Shown piece by piece: positions 5,977 through 6,354 of a stretch of DNA of 6,354 nucleotides; position 1 is the stretch's first letter; every line of letters starts with the position of its first letter. The stretch covers positions 1-6,354 of the forward strand of contig JBMNCO010000212.1 in NCBI GenBank assembly GCA_049366815.1. Direction: 5' to 3'. Below the pieces are notes generated by a model. That model searched no databases and was not told the origin of the DNA. It was given only the letters and a program-made list of their open reading frames with translations. The position numbers were made by a program, and so were the translations under genes. The stretch comes from CAYNYM01 sp049366815. Its GTDB lineage: Bacteria; Desulfobacterota; DSM-4660; Desulfatiglandales; HGW-15.

Positions 5977-5998
5977 CCAATTCAGGGTAACGAATTGG
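5977..5998. repeat. 7-bp inverted repeat
   Basis: CCAATTC (5977-5983) and GAATTGG (5992-5998) are separated by eight bases. It sits 13 bp right of the nested palindrome, after an AT-rich tract (TTATATATAG). Alone it could be chance; the closeness to the larger structure is the reason to list it. Confidence 0.4.
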
Positions 5999-6070
5999 AT
6001 ATGGTGCTATTATGAAGATTCCATTCCATTTGTCCATAAGGGGATCGATTCATTTTTCTAGGGGAAAACC

Positions 6071-6354
6071 CTAAATCAGTTGGGTTATTGGCTCATCATA
6101 CCGGGGATTGTGTGATTTTTCGGCATAATCGGTAGGAATTGCCTGAGACTCTCGCCGTTCCATCAGGACGAAGGGATGCATAAGAAGGCCATGCGCCCAT
6201 TGAAGCAGGGTGATCGGGCAGGAAAAACCGGTCATGTCAACGGGTCGATGCCTTTTTGTCGGCCGGTTGACATGACAAAATAAACAGCGGGTGGTCATTG
6301 ATGGTTTGGAAAAAGCGTAACACTTTAGGCCCTTGAAAATTACCCCATCAAGGA
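6071..6354 (-). CDS. possible C-terminal part of an unrecognised protein, cut by window edge
   Basis: On the minus strand this frame is open from the right edge of the window to a TAG at 6071-6073, at least 93 codons. The first ATG inside is at 6298 (75 residues from there) but no ribosome site precedes it, so if the frame is real its start is probably beyond the window. The visible part has Cys-Leu-Phe-Cys-His at residues 5-9 counted from that Met, a third Cys at 27, and a C-terminus rich in charged and polar residues. Codon choice (many ACC, CTG, CCG, ATC, GCC) looks coding-like. I do not recognise any family. An 11-bp inverted repeat lies inside it, which could equally mean this is non-coding structured DNA. 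Confidence 0.33.
   Translation of the reverse strand, partial: LDGVIFKGLKCYAFSKPSMTTRCLFCHVNRPTKRHRPVDMTGFSCPITLLQWAHGLLMHPFVLMERRESQAIPTDYAEKSHNPRYDEPITQLI
6231..6276. repeat. 11-bp perfect inverted repeat
   Basis: GTCATGTCAAC (6231-6241) and GTTGACATGAC (6266-6276) are separated by 24 bases. Beyond the perfect arms, two more pairs and a G-T wobble could form across one mismatch. An 11-bp match at this spacing is unlikely by chance in about 1 kb. It could be a two-site operator, an RNA hairpin or element ends. It overlaps the weakly supported open frame 6071-6354. Confidence 0.6.

Larger units (their letters stand above)
5029..6070. other. gene-poor region upstream of pncA
   Basis: No open frame here carries a recognisable family motif, a good ribosome site and an adequate length together. 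Several stretches of 30-76 codons are open on both strands, often overlapping each other. Short protein-like fragments occur at 5293-5427 (+) and 5084-5176 (-), each bounded by stops and lacking a start. Dyads stand out at 5467-5508 and 5889-5963, with smaller ones at 5794-5820 (GTGATA / TATCAC), 5626-5664 (TGTCTTG / CAAGACA) and 5977-5998. The short dyads are about what chance would give; the long ones are not. I see no tRNA, rRNA, CRISPR or intact transposase. An eroded gene region or a structured intergenic region both fit. Confidence 0.5.

Noticed and set aside
5029..6354. CRISPR array
   Set aside because: No regularly spaced direct repeats are present; only inverted repeats of different sequences.

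Overview
The window looks like chromosomal DNA of moderate GC content from a Gram-negative-type bacterium. The flavour of the proteins (Uup-type ABC-F ATPase, PncA, PncB, small 4-OT tautomerase) would fit a sulfate-reducer-like or other deltaproteobacterial lineage. That placement is inference from protein style only: the window has no rRNA or phylogenetic marker.

Layout. Positions 4-1920 (+) hold a complete Uup-type ABC-F ATPase. After a 198-bp convergent gap comes a very small 4-oxalocrotonate tautomerase-family gene (2119-2304, -). It shares a 117-bp divergent intergenic region, with a perfect 7-bp inverted repeat and a plausible promoter, with an unrecognised 113-residue gene (2422-2763, +). 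That gene converges on a two-gene minus-strand NAD salvage operon: pncA (nicotinamidase, 4342-5028), then 36 bp, then pncB (nicotinate phosphoribosyltransferase, 2887-4305). Together they convert nicotinamide to nicotinate and then to nicotinate mononucleotide, feeding the Preiss-Handler route to NAD. The genes left of the operon have no visible functional tie to it.

Upstream of pncA, from 5029 to the right edge, about 1.3 kb has no confidently callable gene. It holds three long dyads: a terminator-like 11-bp stem near 5474-5504, a nested palindrome at 5889-5963, and an 11-bp inverted repeat at 6231-6276. It also has short protein-like open stretches broken by stops, and a minus-strand frame still open at the right edge (6071-6354). 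The simplest reading is an intergenic or eroded region with relics of former genes. Structured small RNAs or a small mobile element are alternatives the sequence alone cannot decide.

I do not see a clear, self-evident new biological system. The most interesting material is the structured gene-poor right end, the orphan tautomerase with its putative operator, and the unrecognised 113-residue protein.
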